Shown in pieces: positions 1 through 5,437 of a stretch of DNA of 5,437 nucleotides. Position numbers and translations under genes: made by a program. The notes below the pieces were generated by a model. The model saw nothing but the letters and a program-made list of their open reading frames with translations, was not told where the DNA came from and ran no database searches. Position 1 is the first letter of the stretch, and each line of letters begins with the position of its first letter. The stretch is from UBA3478 sp046048095 (GTDB lineage Bacteria; Bacteroidota; Bacteroidia; Flavobacteriales; Flavobacteriaceae): NCBI GenBank assembly GCA_046048095.1, contig JBJOGS010000009.1, forward strand, positions 1 through 5,437, written 5' to 3'.

Positions 1-852
1 TTCTATGCTGTATTTGGGACCCCTCTCGCTCTTGTAATGTTTAAATTCAGGAATAAGATCTGGATTTTCAATAACCTCATTGAGAAAATGGGATTCTTCA
101 AAAGTGTCTCTTGAGGCAAAGTGATTCATCGCACGATTCATGAATAACACTTCTTGTTGTTTGTCTTCGGCCTCTAGCACGACATCCTTGGCAAAGTCTT
201 TACAAAGTTTTAAGTAGTTTTTTGTAAAATAAATCTCGTCTTCGAGTGCGCTAATGGACAGAAAGGATTCGGGCCAGTACTTTGCGTCATAGCGGTTGCG
301 ATCTACTGTCAATACTTTGTATCCTTCTTCTGCCAAGGTGTTGAAGATGAGACAACCTTTGTCTAGTTTCTGTGTAGATATGCCCTGTCGTAAATGAATG
401 TTTAAGTTTTCATTCTCCCATGAGAATTCAAAAAAGTCTTGTTTGACCTCGCTTTTGAAGATTCCAACTGCATCCACTTTTTCATTGTCTAGCCTTAAAT
501 CATTGAAATGCGCAACATAAAGTTCACCGCTATTAATGTGAGCGTGCTTTGATTGGTCATAGAGATGTGCAGCTATAGTCTTACTTTGCTCATAGAGCGA
601 GTGGGGATTTTCAAAGATGCTTCGTACCGACTGGTAGACAGTGTGAAATTCAAGATCGATTTCGTGACTGAACTTGAAATAGTTCACTTCTTTTTGACTA
701 AATGGAGAAAAGAAATACTGCTTGAGCAAAGACCCTATTTCGTCATCAAGATGCAATTGATCTTTTGATAGGTGCAATGGTTCATTGCGACTTTTGTTTC
801 CGATGCGGTGAAGGGCAATGGCATCTATTTGTGCGTTGTATAGAGTAAACAT
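1..852 (-). CDS. Nucleoid-associated protein, YejK/NdpA family (3' end outside window)
   Basis: The minus strand reads open without a stop from the ATG at 852-850 to the window edge, giving 284 codons. An in-frame TAG at 864-862 makes this ATG the first possible start. I recognise the Bacteroidota form of the 37-kDa nucleoid-associated protein family (NdpA/YejK type). Features recalled from homologues are HRIGNKSRNE (residues 15-24), the core KLDKGCLIFN (162-171), YKVLTVDRNRYDAKYW (178-193), FAKDVV (220-225) and DLIPEFKHYK (265-274). Full-length relatives have about 335-350 residues, so some 50-65 C-terminal residues are probably missing only because the window ends. The family binds DNA and sits on the nucleoid; its exact role is poorly known. 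I see no membrane segment or signal peptide. The gene begins 14 bases after the ORF-3-like gene and is the last visible gene of the minus-strand operon. The family call is firm; the function is only general. Confidence 0.9.
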   Translation of the reverse strand, partial: MFTLYNAQIDAIALHRIGNKSRNEPLHLSKDQLHLDDEIGSLLKQYFFSPFSQKEVNYFKFSHEIDLEFHTVYQSVRSIFENPHSLYEQSKTIAAHLYDQSKHAHINSGELYVAHFNDLRLDNEKVDAVGIFKSEVKQDFFEFSWENENLNIHLRQGISTQKLDKGCLIFNTLAEEGYKVLTVDRNRYDAKYWPESFLSISALEDEIYFTKNYLKLCKDFAKDVVLEAEDKQQEVLFMNRAMNHFASRDTFEESHFLNEVIENPDLIPEFKHYKSERGPKYSIE

Positions 853-866
853 AGGCTCTAGCTAGG

Positions 867-1448
867 TTAATAGTCGTCGGCATAATCATCATAGCTTTCA
901 AAATCATTGAAGCTACCACTGTCGAACTCATCTCCGAATTCATCTTCGAACTCATCATCGTCTAGCCCAGCGCCAAAATTGTCTTCATCAGAAGAAAATG
1001 TATCCTCGTCAAGCAATCGACTTGAACGCTCAGATTTAAAACTTTTATCTGGAGCGTGTTCAGGGAGGTTGCCAAAGCTAAAGAGCAATGTTGATGGTGC
1101 GGTAGGATCAGTTTCTTCGACTTTCGCCAGTTCAACAAAAAAACTCCACATGCTTAATAGGTCATACACATAAATTAGTCTTGGGTTGTCTTCGTTGAGT
1201 AAGGTCCCCAGAGGAGTGTGCTGCATGATCACCGTGTCGTCTTCAAAACCCATATCGACGATAGGGTATTCTACCCCCTGAGACCAGTTTTCATCGGCTG
1301 CAAAAAAGGTTCCCATTTCACTAAGGTCAAAGCCAAACGATTGGGCAATGGCCGTGTGAAAGTCTTCAAGACTAATGCGATCTGATACGGCGAGGTCTCT
1401 GAACACGTCTTCTTCGGCGTCCAAAATGATTCGAATTTTATATAACAT
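867..1448 (-). CDS. pRiA4b ORF-3 family protein with acidic C-terminal tail
   Basis: This 193-residue cytoplasmic protein resembles the plasmid pRiA4b ORF-3 / IS1096 passenger TnpR-like family. The family signature region is visible as YKIRIILDAEEDVFRDLAV (residues 3-21), the helix LEDFHTAIAQSFGFD (27-41) and LIYVYDLLSMWSFFVEL (91-107). In the family as I remember it the last block reads roughly YDFGDxWxHxIxxE. Here the GD pair and the His are absent, while YD, W and a downstream Glu remain. Residues 147-193 hold 22 Asp/Glu and no Lys or Arg, and are probably disordered. Despite the family name, nothing around it looks like a transposon or plasmid; it sits between ctaA (4-base gap) and the nucleoid-associated protein gene (14-base gap). 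Similar stand-alone proteins with acidic tails are, to my recollection, widespread in Bacteroidota. Molecular function is unknown. No Shine-Dalgarno precedes the ATG, so translation may depend on coupling to ctaA. Confidence 0.85.
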   Translation of the reverse strand: MLYKIRIILDAEEDVFRDLAVSDRISLEDFHTAIAQSFGFDLSEMGTFFAADENWSQGVEYPIVDMGFEDDTVIMQHTPLGTLLNEDNPRLIYVYDLLSMWSFFVELAKVEETDPTAPSTLLFSFGNLPEHAPDKSFKSERSSRLLDEDTFSSDEDNFGAGLDDDEFEDEFGDEFDSGSFNDFESYDDYADDY

Positions 1449-1452
1449 AGGG

Positions 1453-2478
1453 TTAAATTTCAGCAGGTAATGGTTGAGTAGTGCTCTTCATAAAAAGATA
1501 GGCTTGTAGACCAAATAGTATGGATGCGATTACAAGATGTATCGGTTGAGAAGAAAATGGAAAGGCAAAATAGTTCATCGCTATTCCGGTGAGGACTTCA
1601 AAGACTAACCCGCCTAGTACCAAGGCGTAATACTGGGTGAAGCGTGAGCCTTGCTTTTTCAAGCGCCAGAAGATGTAAGCATTGAAAACCAATAGGAAAA
1701 TCGAAAAAGAACGATGAATATAGAATAGCACCGGAGCCTGAGTGATCCATTGTGCAATTCGCCCCCCTTCATCCAGAAAATGATCTACGGTTTGACGCAC
1801 TTGAGTTCCTAATAAAATTTGTAGCAGGGTGCTGCCCAGAGCGAATCCGATGAGTATCTTGTTTTGTCTCAGGCTATCGCTATCTGAATCGCCTTGATTC
1901 GCTTTGAACTTCATGTAAAACAGCAGCCCTATTAATACTAGGGCCATGAGCATATGTAGGCTTATCTTGATAGGATTGAGCACTGAGTAAACCACCGTGG
2001 CCCCAAGCCAAGCCTGAAAAAGTATGCCTAAGAGCGTTATTAGTGCTAAAATCACTAAGTTTTTTTGAAGGGGTCTGATAAGCAGACTACTAATAAAAAG
2101 GGCAAGCGTAAAAAGTCCGGCTAAGGCACCTAGTAGTCGATTGATATACTCAATCCACGTATGCCAGGGATTAAACACCGCATAATCATGCTTAGTATAG
2201 GGTTCCCAATTTGTTGGATTGAAGGTAACCGATGAGGTAAAGTTCTGTCGGGCTAGGGCGAGCTGATCAGCGCGAATAATGACCTGTCCTTTTCGATAAG
2301 AGTGGTTGGGTTTCCATTCCAAGGCCTCCGCTTCGGTGGGTGGAATGTAATAACCAAAACACTTGGGCCAATCTGGGCATCCCATGCCACTGCCGGTCAT
2401 TCGCACCACTGCGCCTGCCAAGATAACGAGGTAGATTACTGCTATAGTGGCATTAATGAGAAATCTTGTGCTACGCAT
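1453..2478 (-). CDS. ctaA: Heme A synthase, CtaA/COX15 family
   Basis: This 341-residue inner-membrane protein oxidises heme O to heme A, the cofactor of aa3-type (and some other) terminal oxidases. About eight hydrophobic helices are visible, near residues 6-26, 114-134, 140-160, 172-190, 207-226, 250-270, 281-301 and 311-330. The expected heme-ligand or heme-proximal histidines are all present: H106 in NPWHTWIEYINR (with E110 and R114), H175 in KISLHM, H255 in FYIHRS and H314 in QPIHLV. After helix 1 the motif GSGMGCPDWPKCFG carries Cys34 and Cys40, equivalent to the redox-active pair of the first extracytoplasmic loop. That loop is long (about residues 27-113), as I recall for Bacteroidota members. 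The start ATG lies inside the end of the cca gene (shared ATGCGTAG), implying translational coupling. No cytochrome oxidase, ctaB or electron-transport gene is visible alongside. The product call is secure. Confidence 0.95.
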   Translation of the reverse strand: MRSTRFLINATIAVIYLVILAGAVVRMTGSGMGCPDWPKCFGYYIPPTEAEALEWKPNHSYRKGQVIIRADQLALARQNFTSSVTFNPTNWEPYTKHDYAVFNPWHTWIEYINRLLGALAGLFTLALFISSLLIRPLQKNLVILALITLLGILFQAWLGATVVYSVLNPIKISLHMLMALVLIGLLFYMKFKANQGDSDSDSLRQNKILIGFALGSTLLQILLGTQVRQTVDHFLDEGGRIAQWITQAPVLFYIHRSFSIFLLVFNAYIFWRLKKQGSRFTQYYALVLGGLVFEVLTGIAMNYFAFPFSSQPIHLVIASILFGLQAYLFMKSTTQPLPAEI

Positions 2479-3892
2479 CTTTTACTGGTTTTAAGCCCAA
2501 TTCAGCGGCTTTTTTAAGCATAAATAGTTTGGCCTCGTTGTAGTCGTTAGCAATCTCACCTTCTAAGATCGCTTCTTTAATGGCCTCTTTAAGTATGCCG
2601 ATTTCTCTTCCTGGCTTGAGGTTAAATAGACTCATAATTTCTGATCCATCCACTGGAGGTTGAAAATTGCGCACCCGATCGCGTTCTTCTACTTCTTTAA
2701 TTTTAGCACGTACGCGTTTGAAATTTTCTCTATACCGTCTTTGCTTGTTCGGATTTTTCGTCGTTATATCAGACTCGCAGAGAAGCATGAGGTCGTCAAT
2801 ATGATCGCCCGCATCAAAAACTAAGCGTCTGACCGCAGAATCGGTCACGAATTGCTCAGAAATCACAATAGGTCGAGAGCTCATAAGCACCATCTTTTGG
2901 ACAAACTTCATCGAATCGTTTAAAGGCATTTTCAGCCTTTTGAAGAGCTTGTACACCATCTTTGATCCTACAAATTCATGTCCGTGAAAGGTAAATCCTG
3001 ATTTATCGTCAAATCGTTTGGTAGGCGCCTTGCCGATATCGTGAAGTAGCGCAGCCCAACGCAGCCATAGATCTTGACTTTCTGCCGCCAAGTTATCTAC
3101 TACTTCAAGGGTGTGCCAAAAGTTATCCTTGTGTGTCATGCCCTCAATTTCATCAATTCCTTTAAGGGCAGTGAGTTCAGGAAGGATGCGTTCTAATAGT
3201 TGTGTTTTTTCAAGCAATCCTAGCCCCACAGATGGCTTTTCGCTCAGCATTATTTTATTCAATTCAATGACAATGCGCTCTTTAGAAACAATATCAAGCC
3301 GTTCTTTTTGTGTCCCAATGGCATGAAGGGTACTAGGGTCAATATCAAAGTGGAGTTGTGCTGCGAATCGAATGGCTCTTAACATGCGAAGCGGGTCATC
3401 GCTAAAGGTAATTTCTGGGTCTAGAGGGGTCACAATTCGCTTTTCAGCAAGGTGAGTTCTGCCATCAAATGGATCTAGAAATGCACCAAACCTATCGGCG
3501 TTGAGACAAATGGCCATGGCATTGATGGTAAAATCTCTGCGATTCTGGTCGTCTTCAAGGGTACCAATGCATACGTCGGGTTTTCTTGAAGACGAGGTGT
3601 AGCTCTCTTTTCTGGCACCTACAAATTCGATTTCAATGCCGTCATGTTTGAGCATGGCTGTTCCGAAGTTCTTGAACACTGATACCTTGGGTTGCCCTTC
3701 TAATGCCCAACTTAGCGCCTGTGCAAGTTCAATAGCGTTGCCTAGGGTGACAATGTCGATATCGAACTTGAAGGAGCGGTGTAATAGATAGTCACGTACA
3801 TATCCACCGATGACATAGCATTCTAGACCCAATTCATCGGCTTTTTGACCGATTTTTTTAAAAATTGGATGTTGAATTGCCTCTTGAAGCAT
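2471..3892 (-). CDS. cca: CCA-adding tRNA nucleotidyltransferase with C-terminal HD domain
   Basis: This 473-residue class II nucleotidyltransferase adds or repairs the 3'-terminal CCA of tRNAs in the cytoplasm. The N-terminal catalytic head has VIGGYVRDYLL (residues 27-37, Gly29-Gly30) and the metal-binding pair D44/D46 in FDIDIV. The RRDFTINAMA motif is at 118-127, and the neck motif DPLRMLRAIRFAAQL is at 166-180, followed by SKERIVIELNKI. A C-terminal HD domain is marked by H260 (FWHTLEV), H284-D285 (LLHDIGK) and H303/H305 (FHGHEF), so metal-dependent phosphohydrolase activity is plausible. The ATG was chosen because the frame upstream stays open only to a TGA inside dapD and contains no ATG, GTG or TTG. 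MLQEAIQHPIFKKI also matches how relatives begin, from memory. The last eight bases overlap the ctaA start. A poly(A)-polymerase or split A-adding role cannot be excluded by eye, but full CCA addition is the usual one. Confidence 0.95.
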   Translation of the reverse strand: MLQEAIQHPIFKKIGQKADELGLECYVIGGYVRDYLLHRSFKFDIDIVTLGNAIELAQALSWALEGQPKVSVFKNFGTAMLKHDGIEIEFVGARKESYTSSSRKPDVCIGTLEDDQNRRDFTINAMAICLNADRFGAFLDPFDGRTHLAEKRIVTPLDPEITFSDDPLRMLRAIRFAAQLHFDIDPSTLHAIGTQKERLDIVSKERIVIELNKIMLSEKPSVGLGLLEKTQLLERILPELTALKGIDEIEGMTHKDNFWHTLEVVDNLAAESQDLWLRWAALLHDIGKAPTKRFDDKSGFTFHGHEFVGSKMVYKLFKRLKMPLNDSMKFVQKMVLMSSRPIVISEQFVTDSAVRRLVFDAGDHIDDLMLLCESDITTKNPNKQRRYRENFKRVRAKIKEVEERDRVRNFQPPVDGSEIMSLFNLKPGREIGILKEAIKEAILEGEIANDYNEAKLFMLKKAAELGLKPVKDA

Positions 3893-3966
3893 GGGGTCTA
3901 AGCGTTGACAAGCCTTGGAGTGTAGTTTACTCTTTTGCTCTGGTAAAGGTAGTACTTTAAACCTTT
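3893..3966. other. 74-base gap between dapD and cca
   Basis: This is the only spacer inside the minus-strand gene series longer than 14 bases. It holds a short A/T-rich inverted repeat (AAAGGT near 3946-3951 paired with ACCTTT near 3961-3966, ten-base loop). On the minus strand no T-run follows it, so it is a poor candidate for terminating dapD transcription. A near-match to the -7 motif (TACCTTTA, last base wrong) overlaps the repeat, but no TTG lies at a suitable distance upstream. I therefore see neither a convincing terminator nor a convincing promoter, and read-through from dapD into cca is the simplest reading. Confidence 0.4.
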
Positions 3967-4785
3967 TTAGACAGAGACATCATAGGTTCGAAGTGCGTCG
4001 TTCAGCGAAGTTTTTTTGTCGGTACTTTCTTTGCGCTCACCAATAATCAGAGCACACGAAACCCCGAACGTACCTGCTTTGAATGCTTTGTTGTAGGTGC
4101 CCGGAATCACTACTTTTCGGGCCGGAATTTCTCCGTGGTAATACACGGGCTCGTCTTGAGTGACATCGATGATTTTAGTAGTTGCGGTAAGTACGACGTT
4201 CGCACCGAGAACCGCTTCTTTGCCCACACGGACCCCTTCTACGACAATGCTCCTCGAACCAATGAAGGCATTGTCTTCAATGATGACTGGGGTAGCTTGC
4301 AAGGGTTCAAGAACGCCGCCTATACCCACCCCTCCTGAGAGGTGAACATTTTTGCCGATTTGAGCGCAGCTTCCGACCGTAGCCCAAGTGTCTACCATGG
4401 TGCCCTCATCAACATACGCCCCTATGTTCACATAGCTTGGCATGAGAATGGTTCCGCTAGATAGATAAGCGCCATAACGCACTACTGCGTTGGGAACCAC
4501 ACGGACACCTTTTTGCGCAAAGCCTCGTTTTAAAGGTATTTTATCGTGGTACTCAAAAATCCCAGCTTCGAGTGGTTGCATCTGTTGAATCGGAAAGTAG
4601 AGCACCACAGCCTTTTTTACCCATTCGTTGGCGGTCCATACTCCATCTTCATCGGCTGAGGCACAGCGAAGATTACCTTGGTCCAGTTCATCAATCACGG
4701 AACGGATTGCCTCTTGGTAGGCAGATTCCTTTAAAAGTTCTCGATTGTCCCAGGCGGCTTCAATGTGATTTCTCAAGTCATTCAT
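3967..4785 (-). CDS. dapD: 2,3,4,5-tetrahydropyridine-2,6-dicarboxylate N-succinyltransferase
   Basis: This 272-residue cytoplasmic enzyme transfers succinyl from succinyl-CoA to tetrahydrodipicolinate. That is the committed step of the succinylase branch to meso-diaminopimelate (peptidoglycan) and lysine. The length is typical. Residues 1-95 form the helical N-terminal domain (LRNHIEAAWDNREL near the start). Residues about 95-225 show hexapeptide repeats of the left-handed beta-helix, including VRVVPNAVVRYGAYL, MPSYVNIGAYVDEGTMVDTW (D132), ATVGSCAQIGKNVHLSGGVG, GVLEPLQATPVIIEDNAFIG and VGKEAVLGANVVLTATT. D132 is the likely counterpart of the catalytic Asp; this assignment is from memory. An in-frame TGA at 4794-4792 makes the ATG at 4785 the first possible start. 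It diverges from ruvX across 78 bases, with its own -7 motif at 4809-4802, and precedes cca. Use of the succinylase branch implies dapC/E-type genes elsewhere in the genome. Confidence 0.96.
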   Translation of the reverse strand: MNDLRNHIEAAWDNRELLKESAYQEAIRSVIDELDQGNLRCASADEDGVWTANEWVKKAVVLYFPIQQMQPLEAGIFEYHDKIPLKRGFAQKGVRVVPNAVVRYGAYLSSGTILMPSYVNIGAYVDEGTMVDTWATVGSCAQIGKNVHLSGGVGIGGVLEPLQATPVIIEDNAFIGSRSIVVEGVRVGKEAVLGANVVLTATTKIIDVTQDEPVYYHGEIPARKVVIPGTYNKAFKAGTFGVSCALIIGERKESTDKKTSLNDALRTYDVSV

Positions 4786-4801
4786 GCGTTTTCATTTTTT
4801 G

Positions 4802-4809
4802 CAAAGATA
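4802..4809 (-). promoter_or_regulatory. Bacteroidota-type -7 promoter element for dapD
   Basis: On the minus strand these bases read TATCTTTG, a full match to TAnnTTTG, followed by C as is common. The 3' base lies 16 bases before the dapD start, so the transcript would begin about 10-12 bases upstream of the ATG. The expected -33 TTG is not at the normal distance: the only TTTG upstream (minus strand 4839-4836) is 26 bases away, beyond the usual 17-23. The element is convincing on sequence and position; the weak -33 lowers confidence. Confidence 0.6.
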
Positions 4810-4823
4810 CAGTGAGCATGCAG

Positions 4824-4853
4824 TTTGGGACTGTTCAAATTGACCTATTTTTG
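4824..4853 (+). promoter_or_regulatory. Bacteroidota-type promoter (-33 TTTG, -7 TATTTTTG) for ruvX-def
   Basis: TTTG at 4824-4827 and TATTTTTG at 4846-4853 are separated by 18 bases, fitting the phylum consensus TTG-N17-23-TAnnTTTG. The -7 element ends only ten bases before the ruvX ATG at 4864, so the predicted start of transcription (about 4857-4860) leaves a leader of only a few bases. Both elements are seen directly; activity is inferred. Confidence 0.6.
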
Positions 4854-4863
4854 TTGAAAATCT

Positions 4864-5280
4864 ATGGAATTGCAACGCGTAGTAGGCTTAGATATCGGTG
4901 TGAAGCGAACAGGAATTGCTTTGGGTTATACTTCAATCCGAGTGGCTTCAGGTTGGGCTACTGTTGATTCTGCTGAACTGTTGGATGCGTTGCGACGCCT
5001 GCACGGCGAAGAGCCGTTAAGCCTTGTAGTAATTGGAAAGCCTATTCAGATGAGCGGAGCCCCTTCAGAGTCTGCGCCGTTTATTGAGAAAAAAGGAAGA
5101 GCGATTCAGAGTGAGTTGCAGCTTCCGATCCATTGGCAAGATGAGCGTTTTACCTCAAAAATGGCGGCGCAAGCACTTGCGGCGATGCATGCAAAAAAGT
5201 CGGTCCGCCGAAACAAGGCTGTGCTCGATGAAGTGAGTGCGGCACTCATTCTTCAGTCTTATTTTGATAAAACAATATGA
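4864..5280 (+). CDS. ruvX: RuvX/YqgF: pre-16S rRNA processing nuclease, putative Holliday junction resolvase
   Basis: This 138-residue protein has the usual YqgF length and RNase H-like fold motifs. The first strand carries the metal-ligand Asp10 in VVGLDIGVKRTGIALG, followed by LSLVVIGKPIQMSG (residues 53-65). The conserved WQDERFTS (91-98, D93-E94-R95) follows, and the last acidic site D122 lies in LDEVSAALILQSYF. In Escherichia coli the homologue takes part in maturing the 5' end of 16S rRNA. A Holliday junction resolvase role has been proposed for the family from its resemblance to RuvC. It acts in the cytoplasm. An in-frame TGA at 4855-4857 makes the ATG at 4864 the earliest possible start, and no Shine-Dalgarno is visible. 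The stop overlaps the def start (ATGA), indicating co-transcription and probable translational coupling with peptide deformylase. All expected catalytic residues are present. Confidence 0.95.
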   Translation: MELQRVVGLDIGVKRTGIALGYTSIRVASGWATVDSAELLDALRRLHGEEPLSLVVIGKPIQMSGAPSESAPFIEKKGRAIQSELQLPIHWQDERFTSKMAAQALAAMHAKKSVRRNKAVLDEVSAALILQSYFDKTI

Positions 5281-5437
5281 TATTACCTATTGTAGCTTAC
5301 GGAGATCCCGTATTGAAAAAGAAAGCAGTAGCGATAGAGGCGAGTTACGAAGGATTAGACACCTTAATTGCCTCGATGTGGGAAACGATGTATCACGCCC
5401 ATGGTGTCGGCCTCGCTGCCCCTCAGATAGGCAAGTC
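5277..5437 (+). CDS. def: Peptide deformylase (5' part only; runs past window end)
   Basis: The frame opens with ATG in the ATGA overlap with the ruvX stop and stays open for 53 codons to the window edge. The N-terminus reads MILPIVAYGDPVLKKKA, the typical start of the family (IVxYGDPVLR-like). Motif I follows as GVGLAAPQIG at about residues 43-52; its Gln is an active-site residue. The two other metal-site motifs (EGCLS and HExDH) would lie downstream, outside the window, so activity cannot be checked. The enzyme removes the formyl group from the initiator methionine of nascent proteins at the ribosome exit. It is co-transcribed with ruvX, with probable translational coupling through the 4-base overlap. 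The identity is clear despite truncation by the window edge. Confidence 0.95.
   Translation, partial: MILPIVAYGDPVLKKKAVAIEASYEGLDTLIASMWETMYHAHGVGLAAPQIGK

Noticed and set aside
553..768. 71-codon plus-strand frame near the left end
   Set aside because: It lies antisense to the continuous nucleoid-associated protein frame, which has clear family motifs across the whole interval.
907..1173. Serine-rich 88-codon plus-strand frame opposite the acidic tail
   Set aside because: It is the antisense shadow of the Asp/Glu-rich codons (GAT/GAA read as Ser/Asn codons) of the ORF-3-like gene, with no promoter or homology I recognise.
867..1448. Mobile-element origin suggested by the pRiA4b / IS1096 family name
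   Set aside because: No transposase, terminal inverted repeats or target duplication are visible, and the gene fits tightly in a co-directional core operon.
3943..3969. Inverted repeat AAAGGT/ACCTTT after dapD as a terminator
   Set aside because: The stem is six A/T-rich base pairs, and the T-run follows it only on the plus strand, opposite to the direction of dapD transcription.
3893..3970. Possible N-terminal extension of the cca product, since the frame stays open upstream
   Set aside because: The open stretch reaches back only to a TGA inside the end of dapD and contains no ATG, GTG or TTG, and relatives as I recall begin at the equivalent of the chosen Met.
4572..4967. 131-codon plus-strand frame spanning the dapD start and the ruvX start
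   Set aside because: It is antisense to dapD, crosses the promoter gap and then runs out of frame with ruvX; the translation resembles no family I know.

Overview
The window looks like ordinary chromosomal core genome of an aerobic member of the Bacteroidota, probably Flavobacteriales-like. Three things point there. The encoded proteins match Bacteroidota forms of their families as I remember them: a roughly 350-residue nucleoid-associated protein, a stand-alone pRiA4b ORF-3-like protein with an acidic tail, and a CtaA/COX15 with a long first extracytoplasmic loop. The only clear promoters have the Bacteroidota -7 motif TAnnTTTG. The start codons lack clear Shine-Dalgarno sequences. Placement below phylum level is inference.

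Layout: five genes run on the minus strand, read from high to low coordinates: dapD (4785 to 3967), cca-type tRNA nucleotidyltransferase (3892 to 2471), ctaA/COX15 (2478 to 1453), a pRiA4b ORF-3 family protein (1448 to 867), and a nucleoid-associated protein of the YejK/NdpA family (852 to beyond base 1, C-terminus missing). The last four are packed tightly (8-base overlap, then 4-base and 14-base gaps) and are probably one operon. dapD lies 74 bases upstream of them and may be its first gene. On the plus strand, ruvX (4864 to 5280) overlaps def (5277 to past the window end) by four bases, ATGA.

The two transcription units diverge from a 78-base gap (4786-4863) that holds two face-to-face -7 motifs, each very close to its start codon. 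Both units would therefore have very short 5' leaders. In both genes an in-frame TGA begins nine bases before the ATG, which fixes the starts.

Functionally the cluster mixes housekeeping jobs: diaminopimelate/lysine synthesis (DapD), tRNA 3'-end CCA addition, heme A synthesis for terminal oxidases, nucleoid organisation, 16S rRNA 5'-end maturation (RuvX/YqgF) and N-terminal deformylation of new proteins (Def). CCA addition, RuvX and Def all serve translation. I see no mobile element, CRISPR array, phage gene, RNA gene or defence system. No stretch over 100 bases lacks a gene. The least understood gene is the pRiA4b ORF-3-like one, which has a diverged family motif and a strongly acidic tail.
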